A stretch of DNA of 26,371 nucleotides from an uncultured Bacilli bacterium (GTDB lineage: Bacteria > Bacillota_I > Bacilli_A > RF39 > UBA660): positions 1 through 26,371 of the forward strand of contig CAJTYF010000020.1 of assembly GCA_910583945.1 (NCBI GenBank), written 5' to 3'. The notes under the pieces were generated by a model, which did no database searches, was not told the DNA's origin, and saw only the letters and a program-made list of their open reading frames with translations. A program made the translations under genes and the position numbers. Shown here in pieces: positions 9,559 through 17,154 of the stretch. Position 1 is the stretch's first letter, and each line of letters opens with the position of its first letter.

Positions 9559-11052
9559 ATGAAAGAAGCAGTAATACGAGGTTTAATAGTAGGGGGAGGA
9601 TTCTTAATTCAAATTCTTCTCTCTATTTTCATCTATCTTTTTCTTATTGATAAAATTTTCATCATTCATTTATTCTTTTTGTTTATCCAAGCCATATTCA
9701 TTGTTTATTTTATAAAATACAGTAAAAACTACTCCCAAACACTTCCTTTAATTATTCTTTTACTATTTTTTCCTCTTTTAGGAACACTTATTTGTATGAT
9801 AGTGATTCAAAATAAAAACAAAAGTAAACTTTTAAAAAATATTGTTGCAAGTGAAAAAGAAAACAAAAAAAATTTTATTCATAAAGAACTTGTAGATTTA
9901 AAAAAGAAAAGTCATTTAAGATATATAACTGAGTATGCAGGTTTTCCAATCACTAGAAGAAATAACATTAGGTACTATCCTCTAGGAGAACTAGCTTTTG
10001 AATCCATGTTAGAGTCTTTAGAAAAGGCCAAAGAATTTATCTTTTTAGAATATTTTATTATTTGTCCTGGAACCATGTGGAATAAAATTCTTGAAGTTTT
10101 AAAAAGAAAAGTAAAAGAAGGAGTAGAAGTGCGTGTTATATACGATGATGCAGGGTGTATCGCTACATTAAATAAAAATTATGATAAAGAATTAGAAAAA
10201 ATGGGGATAAAATGCATTATCTTTAACAAATTGCATCCTATCTCTGGAGTTATTATGAATAATCGTGACCACCGTAAAATTCTTGTCATTGATGGTAAGG
10301 TCGCTTTTTCAGGAGGAATCAACCTTGCTGATGAATACATAAATATAAATAGCCCCTATGGTCATTGGAAAGATAATGGAATCAAAGTAGAAGGAGAGGC
10401 CGTCTGGAGTTATACGGTTATGTTCTTGACGATGTGGAATGCCTTTAAAAAAGATGACCCTGATTTTAATAAATATAAAAAAGAAGACTATAAAAAAATA
10501 AAAGAAAATGGAATAGCCATTCCTTATGCTGAAACCCCATTAGATAACGATCAAACAGGGGAGGATATCTATTTAAACATAATCAATCAAGCCCATGAAT
10601 ACGTTTATATTTTTACCCCTTATTTAATTATTGACACAGATGTTATAAATGCTTTAATACTGGCTTCTAAAAGAGGTGTGGATGTTCGTTTAATTATTCC
10701 TGGAATACCTGATAAAAAAATTGTTTATACGCTTTCAGAATCTTATTTAGAAATGTTAATAAAAAGAGGCGTCAAAATATACAAATACACCAAAGGATTC
10801 GTACATGGAAAAGTATTTATTTCTGATGACAAAATCGCTACAGTAGGAACCATTAACTTAGACTTTCGAAGTCTTTATCTTCACTTTGAATGTGGGTTAT
10901 ATTTAGAAGACGTCGACTGTATAAAAGAAATTAAAAAAGATTTTGTAGAAACCTTAAAAGAAAGCCATCAAGTAACAGAAAAAGAAGCCACACCTAAATT
11001 TTTTAAATCCATTTGGCAAGCCATATTAAGACTCTTTGCCCCATTAATGTAA
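9559..11052 (+). CDS. cls: Cardiolipin synthase
   Basis: Membrane enzyme of the phospholipase D family that joins two phosphatidylglycerol molecules into cardiolipin, releasing glycerol. Its 497 residues match the usual bacterial length. The first ~85 residues hold two to three hydrophobic segments (PLDc_N type). Two HKD catalytic motifs are intact: H238-x-K240-x4-D245 (within HRKILVID) and H416-x-K418-x4-D423 (within HGKVFISD), each followed by the G-[GT]-[IN]-N serine/asparagine region (FSGGINLADEY, VGTINLDFRS). The start has TAGGAG about 10 bases upstream. The next gene follows after 30 bases without a terminator, so the two are probably co-transcribed from the extended -10 promoter. Other PLD-family transferases are possible but less likely given the N-terminal membrane part. 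Confidence 0.93.
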   Translation: MKEAVIRGLIVGGGFLIQILLSIFIYLFLIDKIFIIHLFFLFIQAIFIVYFIKYSKNYSQTLPLIILLLFFPLLGTLICMIVIQNKNKSKLLKNIVASEKENKKNFIHKELVDLKKKSHLRYITEYAGFPITRRNNIRYYPLGELAFESMLESLEKAKEFIFLEYFIICPGTMWNKILEVLKRKVKEGVEVRVIYDDAGCIATLNKNYDKELEKMGIKCIIFNKLHPISGVIMNNRDHRKILVIDGKVAFSGGINLADEYININSPYGHWKDNGIKVEGEAVWSYTVMFLTMWNAFKKDDPDFNKYKKEDYKKIKENGIAIPYAETPLDNDQTGEDIYLNIINQAHEYVYIFTPYLIIDTDVINALILASKRGVDVRLIIPGIPDKKIVYTLSESYLEMLIKRGVKIYKYTKGFVHGKVFISDDKIATVGTINLDFRSLYLHFECGLYLEDVDCIKEIKKDFVETLKESHQVTEKEATPKFFKSIWQAILRLFAPLM

Positions 11053-11082
11053 AAATAAATAAAAAAGGAATGAGTAGTAAAA

Positions 11083-13452
11083 ATGAATAAAGAAGAAAAT
11101 GACATAATAGGTCTAAGTGAAGAAGAAGTACAAAAGAAAGTCTTAGAAGGAAAAAGCAATATCCCTATAGAAAATCCTAGTAAAACGGTAAAAGAAATTA
11201 TTAAAGAGAACGTATTGACTTACTTTAACTTAGTGTTTTTAATCATTGCCAGTTTATTAATCTTAGTAGGTTCATTTAGAGACCTTACTTTTTTACCGAT
11301 TATTATTGCCAATACTTTAATTGGAATCATTCAAGAAATTCGTTCTAAAAAAGTCATTGATGAATTAACGATTTTAAACGCCCCCACCGCTAATGTCTTA
11401 AGAGAAGGAACATTAAAAAGCTTACCCATTGAAACTTTAGTTTTAGAAGACATCGTCTTATTTAAAGCGGGAGATCAAATATGTGCAGATGCTGTGATAG
11501 TAAAAGGTGAAGTAAGTGTAAACGAATCACTCTTAACAGGTGAAGAAGACGAAATTCAAAAAAAAGAAAATGCCGAATTATTATCTGGAAGTTTTGTGAT
11601 TTCTGGAAGTTGTTACGCTCGTCTATCTAAAGTAGGGAAAGACTCCTACATTTCAAAACTAACCTTACAAGCTAAAGCCATCAAAAAAGAAGAAACCTCT
11701 CAAATCATTTCTTCCTTAAATAAAATTGTTAAACTAGCTGGAGTGGTGATTATTCCTATCGGTTTAACCTTATTTATTCAGCAATATGTGGTAGGAAGTG
11801 AACCCTTAAAAGAAAGCGTCCAAGCGATGGTCGCCTCTGTCATTGGAATGATTCCTGAAGGTCTATTTCTTCTAGCAAGCGTAACCTTGGCTTTGAGTTC
11901 CATGCGTCTTGCTAAAAATAAGGTGTTGATTCATGACATGAAATCCATTGAAACCCTTGCTCGTGTAAACGTTTTATGTGTTGATAAAACGGGAACCATT
12001 ACAGATGGAACCATGAGAGTTGAACAATTAGAAGTACTAAATAATTGTCCCAAAACCAAAGAGGAAGTGACATTATTAATCGGCGATTTTGTCTTTCATC
12101 AAGGAGAAGATAACGCTACAATGAAAGCATTAAAGAATCACTTTCAAGAAAAAAAAGGCGAAAGCGTTGTATCTGTAATTGGCTTTTCCTCCGAATTTAA
12201 ATACAGTGGAGTAAACTTTAAAAACGAATCTTTTGTTCTTGGTGCTCCCGAATTCCTATTAAAAGAAGCGTACGAAAAAGAAAAAAGTAAAATTGAGAAA
12301 TGGACAAAAAAAGGCGCTCGAGTTCTTGTTTTTGGAAAAGTCGATGGAAAAGTGGATGGCAAAAAATTAACTCAGAAAACCATACCTTATGCTTACATCA
12401 TCCTAGCAAATCCAATACGAGAAAATGCCAAAGAAACTTTTGAGTATTTTAAAAAGCAAGGTGTTGAAATTAAAGTCATCTCTGGAGATAATCCGTTAAC
12501 TGTAAGTGCCATTGCTAAACAAGTAGGAATTAATAACGCTGAAAACTACATCGATGCATCAAACCTTAAAACTGAAATTGAAACAGAAGAAGCCATTTTA
12601 AACTATACTGTATTTGGCCGCGTGACTCCTGAACAAAAAAGACTATTTGTTAAAATGCTACAAAAAAATAATAAAGTGGTGGCCATGACAGGAGATGGCG
12701 TAAACGATTGCTTAGCTCTAAAAGACGCTGATTGTGGAGTAGCCATGGCAGAAGGAAGCGATGCTGCAAGAAAAGTAGCAGAACTAGTTTTATTAGAATC
12801 TGATTTCTCTAAAATGCCTGAAGTAGTACTAGAAGGAAGACAAGTGGTAAACAACCTAGAGCGCTCAGGAAGTTTATTTCTAGTAAAAAATATTTTTTCC
12901 TTCTTAATTTCCATTTTAGCCATTTTCTTTAATGTTAAATACCCTTTAGAACCTTCTCAAATTTCCTTAATTAGTATGTTTACGATAGGTATACCCGCTT
13001 TCTTCTTATCTCAAGTGCCAAACAAAGAAATCATTAAAGGCTCTTTCTTAAAAAACATTTTATTTAAATCATTTCCTGGAGGTTTAGTTGGAACCATCAT
13101 TGTGGCAGCGATGGTGATCTTTGGGACCATATTTGATGCCAGTTTTAGTGATATTTCTTCGGCTTCCACCATTTTATTAGCCATCATAGGTTTAATGGTC
13201 TTATTAAACATTAGTAAACCGATGGATAAATACAAATGGGCCATCTGGCTCGTCTGTGCTACGGGTTTAACGTTATCGATTCTTTTCTTAAAAGACTTAT
13301 TTAGTATTACAGAAAACATGTCTATTCAAGGCCTACTACTATGTATAAACTTTGCTCTCATTTCGGAAGTCATTCTTCGTTATTTAACCAAATTATTTGA
13401 ATTCGTAAAAACAATAACAGGAAAAATAAGACAAAGAAATAAAAAAGTATAG
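11083..13452 (+). CDS. Cation-translocating P-type ATPase (CtpE/Exp7-like, probable Ca2+ transporter)
   Basis: P-type ATPase of 789 residues that pumps a cation across the cytoplasmic membrane using ATP. Visible motifs: actuator loop LTGEEDEI in place of TGES; phosphorylated Asp at D301 in CVDKTGTITDGT; hinge TGDGVNDCLALKDAD with T536 and D538; paired hydrophobic segments at ~45-85, ~215-275 and several after ~605. The M4 helix carries IPEGLFLLASVTLAL. PEGL at this place is typical of the CtpE/Exp7 group rather than of PEGLP-type Ca2+ or Mg2+ pumps or CPx metal pumps. CtpE of mycobacteria is linked to calcium uptake, so Ca2+ is the best guess, but ion choice is inference. No N-terminal heavy-metal domain is present. 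The gene ends inside a terminator hairpin shared with the convergent gene. Confidence 0.88.
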   Translation: MNKEENDIIGLSEEEVQKKVLEGKSNIPIENPSKTVKEIIKENVLTYFNLVFLIIASLLILVGSFRDLTFLPIIIANTLIGIIQEIRSKKVIDELTILNAPTANVLREGTLKSLPIETLVLEDIVLFKAGDQICADAVIVKGEVSVNESLLTGEEDEIQKKENAELLSGSFVISGSCYARLSKVGKDSYISKLTLQAKAIKKEETSQIISSLNKIVKLAGVVIIPIGLTLFIQQYVVGSEPLKESVQAMVASVIGMIPEGLFLLASVTLALSSMRLAKNKVLIHDMKSIETLARVNVLCVDKTGTITDGTMRVEQLEVLNNCPKTKEEVTLLIGDFVFHQGEDNATMKALKNHFQEKKGESVVSVIGFSSEFKYSGVNFKNESFVLGAPEFLLKEAYEKEKSKIEKWTKKGARVLVFGKVDGKVDGKKLTQKTIPYAYIILANPIRENAKETFEYFKKQGVEIKVISGDNPLTVSAIAKQVGINNAENYIDASNLKTEIETEEAILNYTVFGRVTPEQKRLFVKMLQKNNKVVAMTGDGVNDCLALKDADCGVAMAEGSDAARKVAELVLLESDFSKMPEVVLEGRQVVNNLERSGSLFLVKNIFSFLISILAIFFNVKYPLEPSQISLISMFTIGIPAFFLSQVPNKEIIKGSFLKNILFKSFPGGLVGTIIVAAMVIFGTIFDASFSDISSASTILLAIIGLMVLLNISKPMDKYKWAIWLVCATGLTLSILFLKDLFSITENMSIQGLLLCINFALISEVILRYLTKLFEFVKTITGKIRQRNKKV

Positions 13453-13475
13453 AAAATTATTTTCTATGCTTTTTT
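13441..13475. terminator. Bidirectional terminator shared by convergent genes
   Basis: The arms 13441-13456 and 13460-13475 pair over 16 positions (one T-G wobble) around a 3-base loop, with an A-run on one side and a T-run on the other, so it can work in both directions. The ATPase stop codon (13450-13452) lies in the left arm, and the stop codon of the minus-strand gene is exactly the loop (13457-13459). Confidence 0.85.
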
Positions 13476-14350
13476 GAATGATGACATTTTTTCTTGGGAA
13501 CACAAAAGCCAATAATCAAACGATAAAGATGAGGAAACATAAAACAAATAAAAGTCAACTTATCAATTGTTTTTGGGAAAAATCGTGTAAAAAAATTAAA
13601 TAGAAAACAATTAAAACGATTCTTTAACTGAACAAAAAATTTTTTGATTTTATGACGATTTAACTTATAATTTTTAGGAGTACAAATTTCAAAAAAAACG
13701 CAATTATATTGAACTTGAATTTTATTTTCTGTATAACCAGATGCAAGAAGACTCTTAATAAAAGCTTTCATCATTTCTTGATTCGGGAACTTAATAAAAA
13801 CCTTTAACATCAAATCTTTAGGATTTGAAAACTTACCAACATCAAAACCAGTAAGCCACCAAGTATAATCTTCTCTTGCAAAAAGAAAACATTTTTTAAA
13901 TAAGAGAAAACCCATTTGAAAACATTCTTCTTTTGTAGCAGCGCGATAAAAACCTTCCTTTTGATGAGACTTGTAATCATGAACATAAACACCAATTTCC
14001 GCTCCCGTTGAAATGCCATATTGTCCTTTCCAAAATTCAATTCGATATTCTTTATCTTGATAATCAAAAAGAATGGGTTCGGCATCCATGACCATATTAA
14101 AAGAAGAAGCGCCTAGATCATAAAGATTAGAATAACCAAACTTTTGTTGCCAATTTTCTTTTAATGAAACAACGATATCTTGTTTCACATCAAAGCAAAA
14201 TCCAAACTTTTTTAAAACTTTATTAACTATATTAACTTTGTCTTCCAAACAAGTACACTTAACTTTTCTGATTGCTCTATTTCTTTTAATCAAATAAAGA
14301 ATACATAATAAAATAAGTAAGACAATACCTAAAATAATTAAATACTTCAT
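13457..14350 (-). CDS. DUF4474 domain protein with N-terminal membrane anchor
   Basis: A 297-residue protein. Residues ~2-20 form one hydrophobic segment (IILGIVLLILLCILYLIKR) followed by basic residues, so the remainder should be cytoplasmic or the segment is an uncleaved anchor. From ~45 to ~205 it matches what I know of DUF4474: a WQQKFGYSNLYD stretch, a central EFWKGQYGISTGAEIGVY stretch and a later WWLTGFDVGKFSNP stretch. These are the family's hallmark positions; its function is not established. The basic, hydrophobic C-terminus ends in a Lys/His-rich tail. I chose the start at 14350 because AAGGAGGT (14355-14362) lies four bases upstream. A longer ORF to 14512 would run into the divergent lysozyme gene and lacks such a site. 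Confidence 0.8.
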   Translation of the reverse strand: MKYLIILGIVLLILLCILYLIKRNRAIRKVKCTCLEDKVNIVNKVLKKFGFCFDVKQDIVVSLKENWQQKFGYSNLYDLGASSFNMVMDAEPILFDYQDKEYRIEFWKGQYGISTGAEIGVYVHDYKSHQKEGFYRAATKEECFQMGFLLFKKCFLFAREDYTWWLTGFDVGKFSNPKDLMLKVFIKFPNQEMMKAFIKSLLASGYTENKIQVQYNCVFFEICTPKNYKLNRHKIKKFFVQLKNRFNCFLFNFFTRFFPKTIDKLTFICFMFPHLYRLIIGFCVPKKKCHHSKKHRK

Positions 14351-14438
14351 ACATACCTCCTTACTATAACATATAACTAAATAACAATTAAGAAGCGGTA
14401 AGTAACCAGTAATTCGGCAATTTATTACAAAAAAATCA

Positions 14439-14463
14439 TATAATGAACTAGGTGATAAATTTG
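14439..14463 (+). promoter_or_regulatory. -10 element and start-deciding ribosome binding site of the lysozyme gene
   Basis: TATAAT lies at 14439-14444. AGGTGAT at 14450-14456 is a seven-base match to the 16S anti-Shine-Dalgarno sequence and is followed by AAAT and then TTG at 14461. This spacing favours TTG 14461 over the GTG at 14452, which lies inside the binding site. The short distance from -10 to ribosome binding site makes the promoter call weaker than the ribosome binding site call. Confidence 0.5.
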
Positions 14464-15279
14464 AGACGAGGAATCGATGTATCTTCTTATCAAGGAAGAA
14501 TTGACTGGACAAAAGTAAAACCTTTTATTGACTTTGCCATTATAAGATGTGGTTATGGAAACGATTTAAAAAGTCAAGATGATGTTTATTATGAAAGAAA
14601 TACCCAAATGTGTGAAGAATTAAAAATCCCTTATGGTGTATATTTATTTAGTTATGCAACAAACTTAGATGAAGCCAGAAGTGAAGTCGAACACACGCTT
14701 AGATTAATTAAGGGGAAACACTTAGAATACCCAGTTTTCTTAGATGTGGAATCTAAAAGACAAATGGCTCTTCCAAAAGAAGATTTAATTGAAATCGTAA
14801 AATACTATTGTGAAGAAATGGAACGTAATAATTATTATGTAGGCATTTATTCAAATCTCTATCGTTTTAATAGTAACTTAGATTCGAAAGAATTAGATCC
14901 TTTTGATAAATGGGTAGCAGAATGGAATGAAGAATTTACTTATAAAGGAAAGGCTGGTATGTGGCAAAATACGTCCTATGAAGAAATTGCTGGAATAAAA
15001 GGAAGAGTAGATGGCGATATTGCTTTTTACGATTACCCCAAAATCATTAAAGACAAAGGTTTAAATGAGGAGAAAGAAGAACAAGAAAATATAAAATATA
15101 AAAAAGGAGAAAACGTTTTTGTCTCAGGTCCTATCTATGAAGATAAAGAAGCCACTCATGAAATAAAAAGTGTTAAAGACGCTGAATTTACGATAGAAGA
15201 GATTATTGAAAATGCCGAAGCTCCTATTAAGATAAGAGAAGGGTATGTAAAGTTAGCTAATGTTTATATTAAATGTTAA
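14461..15279 (+). CDS. GH25 family lysozyme (muramidase)
   Basis: Glycoside hydrolase family 25 enzyme, expected to cleave the MurNAc-GlcNAc bond of peptidoglycan. From the TTG start it has 272 residues. The GH25 opening RGIDVSSYQGRIDW places the first catalytic Asp at residue 6, and YPVFLDVE gives D95 and E97, the paired acidic residues of the active site. The barrel continues through YVGIYSN to WQNTSYEEIAGIKGRVDGDIAF, ending near residue 205. A short C-terminal region (~210-272, KKGENVFVSGPIYED onward) resembles a small SH3-like wall-binding module, but this is tentative. There is no signal peptide, so export would need a holin, lysis or a non-classical route. No other phage genes are nearby. 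It is divergent from the DUF4474 gene and ends in its own terminator. Confidence 0.9.
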   Translation: MRRGIDVSSYQGRIDWTKVKPFIDFAIIRCGYGNDLKSQDDVYYERNTQMCEELKIPYGVYLFSYATNLDEARSEVEHTLRLIKGKHLEYPVFLDVESKRQMALPKEDLIEIVKYYCEEMERNNYYVGIYSNLYRFNSNLDSKELDPFDKWVAEWNEEFTYKGKAGMWQNTSYEEIAGIKGRVDGDIAFYDYPKIIKDKGLNEEKEEQENIKYKKGENVFVSGPIYEDKEATHEIKSVKDAEFTIEEIIENAEAPIKIREGYVKLANVYIKC

Positions 15280-15281
15280 AG

Positions 15282-15309
15282 AAAATAGAGAAAATAAACT
15301 CTATTTTTT
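15282..15309 (+). terminator. Rho-independent terminator after the lysozyme gene
   Basis: The arms 15282-15290 (AAAATAGAG) and 15299-15307 (CTCTATTTT) pair over 9 bases with an 8-base loop and run into a T-tract. Confidence 0.75.
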
Positions 15310-15310
15310 A

Positions 15311-15339
15311 TTGTTAAAATAAAATAATTGCTTTATAAT
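15311..15339 (+). promoter_or_regulatory. Sigma-A-type promoter of the phase-variable gene
   Basis: TTGTTA (15311-15316), a 17-base spacer and a perfect TATAAT (15334-15339). The expected start near 15346 leaves a leader of about 60 bases before the ATG at 15407, which has TAGGAAGGA (15388-15396) upstream. A four-codon mini ORF (ATG 15375, MNSL) lies in the leader. Confidence 0.7.
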
Positions 15340-15428
15340 TGAATTACAAATAAGGTAAGGAACTTTGTTTGGTTATGAATAGTCTTTAGGAAGGAAAAAA
15401 GAAAAAATGAAGAAAATAAAAAAGACAA

Positions 15429-16580
15429 ATGGGGGGGGGGTTATTAGAAACTAATAACCAACTAGAAAGATTTACTGGAGTCCAAAAGAATAAAAAAATA
15501 ATTTATTCAATAGTAGGAATACTACTAGTTATAGGAAGTATCACGTTATATAAAACGTTTGCGTTTTATGAAGAAAAGAAAAGTTTTAATCTATTAAAAG
15601 GAAGAATCCCCGATTTTGGTTATGATATTAAAATGTTAAGTGTTGTCGTAGATGGAGAGAAAAAAGAAGCGATTCCAGAGCGAGGATTATATAAGACCCA
15701 AATTGACTGTACCAATAGTACAACGGGTAAGTGGGATTATAATGCTTGGAATTTAATACTCGAAAATGTAAGTGAGCAAGCCAAATGTAATATTACTTTT
15801 ACAACAAACGGAATCACCGAAGCTGAACAAAAAGCTCTAATAGAAGAAGGAAAAACGAAAAGAAGAAATACGTATCGGGGAAAAGATATAACTGAGTATT
15901 ATACAGATGGAAGTTTATATGAAATGATAAGTAGTGGAAGATTTGATGATATTTATATTGGGGATTACATTGTAGCGAATGACGTCACATGGCTCATTGC
16001 AGATCTTGATAATTATTTATATACTGGAGATACGCCACTTACCAAACATCATGCTACCATAATTCCCGCTCTTCCATTAATAAATGAAAAAATGAATACA
16101 ACAGAAACCATAGAAAATGGATATGCAGGAAGTAGAATGGCAACAGAAACTCTTTCTTCATTAGTAGGAGAGGAAGGAATAATAAAAAAAGTTTTTGGGA
16201 GTCATCTTTTAGAATATAGAACAATACTTTCAAATAGTATAAAATATGAGTCAACAAATCAAAGTGGAGGAAACTGGAATGGATCGGCTGATGAATTTGG
16301 ATGGTACTTAAGAAAAGTTGATTTAATGAGTGAAATAAATGTGTATGGTACGACTATTTGGTCAAGTTCTGGCTATGATACAGGAATTGATAACCGACAA
16401 TATGCCATATTTCAGTTAAAACCAGAATTCATTTATAGTTATGGAACTAGTAGATTTCATTATTGGTTAAAAGATGTTATTGGTAAACCAGGGTTTGCTC
16501 TTGTCCACGATCATGGTACATCCGTTAGCTGGGGAGCCTCTAGCACATTTGGTGTTCGACCTCGTTTCCTAATCGGTTAA
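15429..16580 (+). CDS. Membrane-anchored DUF6273-like (C-type-lectin-like) surface protein, probably phase variable
   Basis: In the frame open here the protein has 383 residues. Basic residues precede one hydrophobic segment (~24-46, IIYSIVGILLVIGSITLYK), giving a signal anchor with the rest outside the cell. An outer domain (~47-130, with IPERGLYKTQIDC and TGKWDYNAWNL) is followed by a C-terminal domain (~150-383) with GDYIVANDVTWLIAD, TGDTPLTKHHATIIP and FGSHLLEYRTILSN, ending in STFGVRPRFLIG. The VRP ending is typical of DUF6273 and related C-type-lectin folds, so ligand binding is likely by inference. The ATG at 15429 has no ribosome binding site and is followed directly by the G10 run. 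The better start is ATG 15407 behind TAGGAAGGA, but with ten G it stops after 15 codons. With nine G it would read through to give about 390 residues. A paralogue begins at 26265. Confidence 0.75.
   Translation: MGGGLLETNNQLERFTGVQKNKKIIYSIVGILLVIGSITLYKTFAFYEEKKSFNLLKGRIPDFGYDIKMLSVVVDGEKKEAIPERGLYKTQIDCTNSTTGKWDYNAWNLILENVSEQAKCNITFTTNGITEAEQKALIEEGKTKRRNTYRGKDITEYYTDGSLYEMISSGRFDDIYIGDYIVANDVTWLIADLDNYLYTGDTPLTKHHATIIPALPLINEKMNTTETIENGYAGSRMATETLSSLVGEEGIIKKVFGSHLLEYRTILSNSIKYESTNQSGGNWNGSADEFGWYLRKVDLMSEINVYGTTIWSSSGYDTGIDNRQYAIFQLKPEFIYSYGTSRFHYWLKDVIGKPGFALVHDHGTSVSWGASSTFGVRPRFLIG
15431..15440 (+). repeat. Homopolymeric G10 tract (putative phase-variation switch)
   Basis: Ten consecutive G in a very AT-rich sequence, 24 bases after the well-supported ATG at 15407. 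With 10 G the frame from 15407 hits TAA at 15452-15454. With 11 G it hits TAG at once. With 9 or 12 G it joins the 1.15-kb downstream frame. This is the layout of a slipped-strand contingency locus. Confidence 0.75.
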
Positions 16581-16607
16581 TTTTTTTAGTTACGTCTTTT
16601 GAATTTT

Positions 16608-17081
16608 ATGTATCCATGTGAAAAATTATGTGAAACAATTGAAAAAACAAAAATGTATACAATTTGTGCAAATAAAAATCATTCATTTTTGCCAGTAAAT
16701 AATATGTTTCATTACGAAATAGACAAAATAAATCAAAAAGCAAAAGAGATGGAGCTACAATCAAATCAAACTCATTATAGTGACTTTGCTTTTCCTGGTT
16801 CTTATTGGCTTCATAGTTATAATTTATCGTACGATGGTTCTTATGGTGTTGATATTTCAAATGGATTTGTAATGGTAACAGAAGAATTTAATGCATTAGT
16901 AAGACCGCAAATTTTAGATCAAACTTTAGGAGCAGAAATGCCTAATCGTTTAAATCAAATTAAAAGTGATAAAAATTGGCCATTTAAACACATATTAGAA
17001 GGATGTCCTTTAAAAGCTTTAGCTTTTTATGCGTTTGATTCAAAAACTTTAATTGAGCAAGAAGAATTTTATAAACGTTAA
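16608..17081 (+). CDS. Small protein with a DUF6273-like C-terminal motif, possible gene fragment
   Basis: An open frame of 157 residues from ATG 16608; a TTG at 16599 would add three. Neither start has a ribosome binding site, and the gene begins under 30 bases after the stop of the preceding surface-protein gene. The centre reads SYWLHSYNLS, then GVDISNGF and NALVRPQI. This lines up with YWLKDV...ALVHDHG...FGVRPRFL in the upstream protein, so it probably shares the same C-type-lectin-like end. It lacks a membrane anchor and carries an extra tail of ~50 residues (NWPFKHILEGCPLKALAFYA). It may be a remnant left by recombination in a variable surface locus, or a small gene translated by coupling. 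Function unknown. Confidence 0.5.
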   Translation: MYPCEKLCETIEKTKMYTICANKNHSFLPVNNMFHYEIDKINQKAKEMELQSNQTHYSDFAFPGSYWLHSYNLSYDGSYGVDISNGFVMVTEEFNALVRPQILDQTLGAEMPNRLNQIKSDKNWPFKHILEGCPLKALAFYAFDSKTLIEQEEFYKR

Positions 17082-17087
17082 AATTTA

Positions 17088-17121
17088 GAACAAAGGTTCT
17101 TTTCATGCCTTTGTTTTTTTG
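17088..17121 (+). terminator. Rho-independent terminator before mcrB
   Basis: The arms 17089-17096 (AACAAAGG) and 17108-17115 (CCTTTGTT) pair over 8 bases with an 11-base loop, followed by a T-run. Confidence 0.7.
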
Positions 17122-17128
17122 TTATAAT
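17120..17128 (+). promoter_or_regulatory. Extended -10 promoter of the mcrBC operon
   Basis: TGTTATAAT, identical to the element upstream of cls, lies at the end of the preceding terminator T-run. AAGGAG (17141-17146) and ATG 17155 follow at suitable distances. Confidence 0.6.
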
Positions 17129-17154
17129 AAAAAGAGATTGAAGGAGTAAAAGTA

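Noticed and set aside
14351..14512. Longer N-terminus of the DUF4474 protein
   Set aside because: It would overlap the lysozyme start, whereas AAGGAGGT directly precedes the ATG at 14350.
15429..17081. Diversity-generating retroelement target (VRP-ending C-type-lectin-like domains)
   Set aside because: No reverse transcriptase, template repeat or accessory gene is visible. The resemblance is only to the fold.
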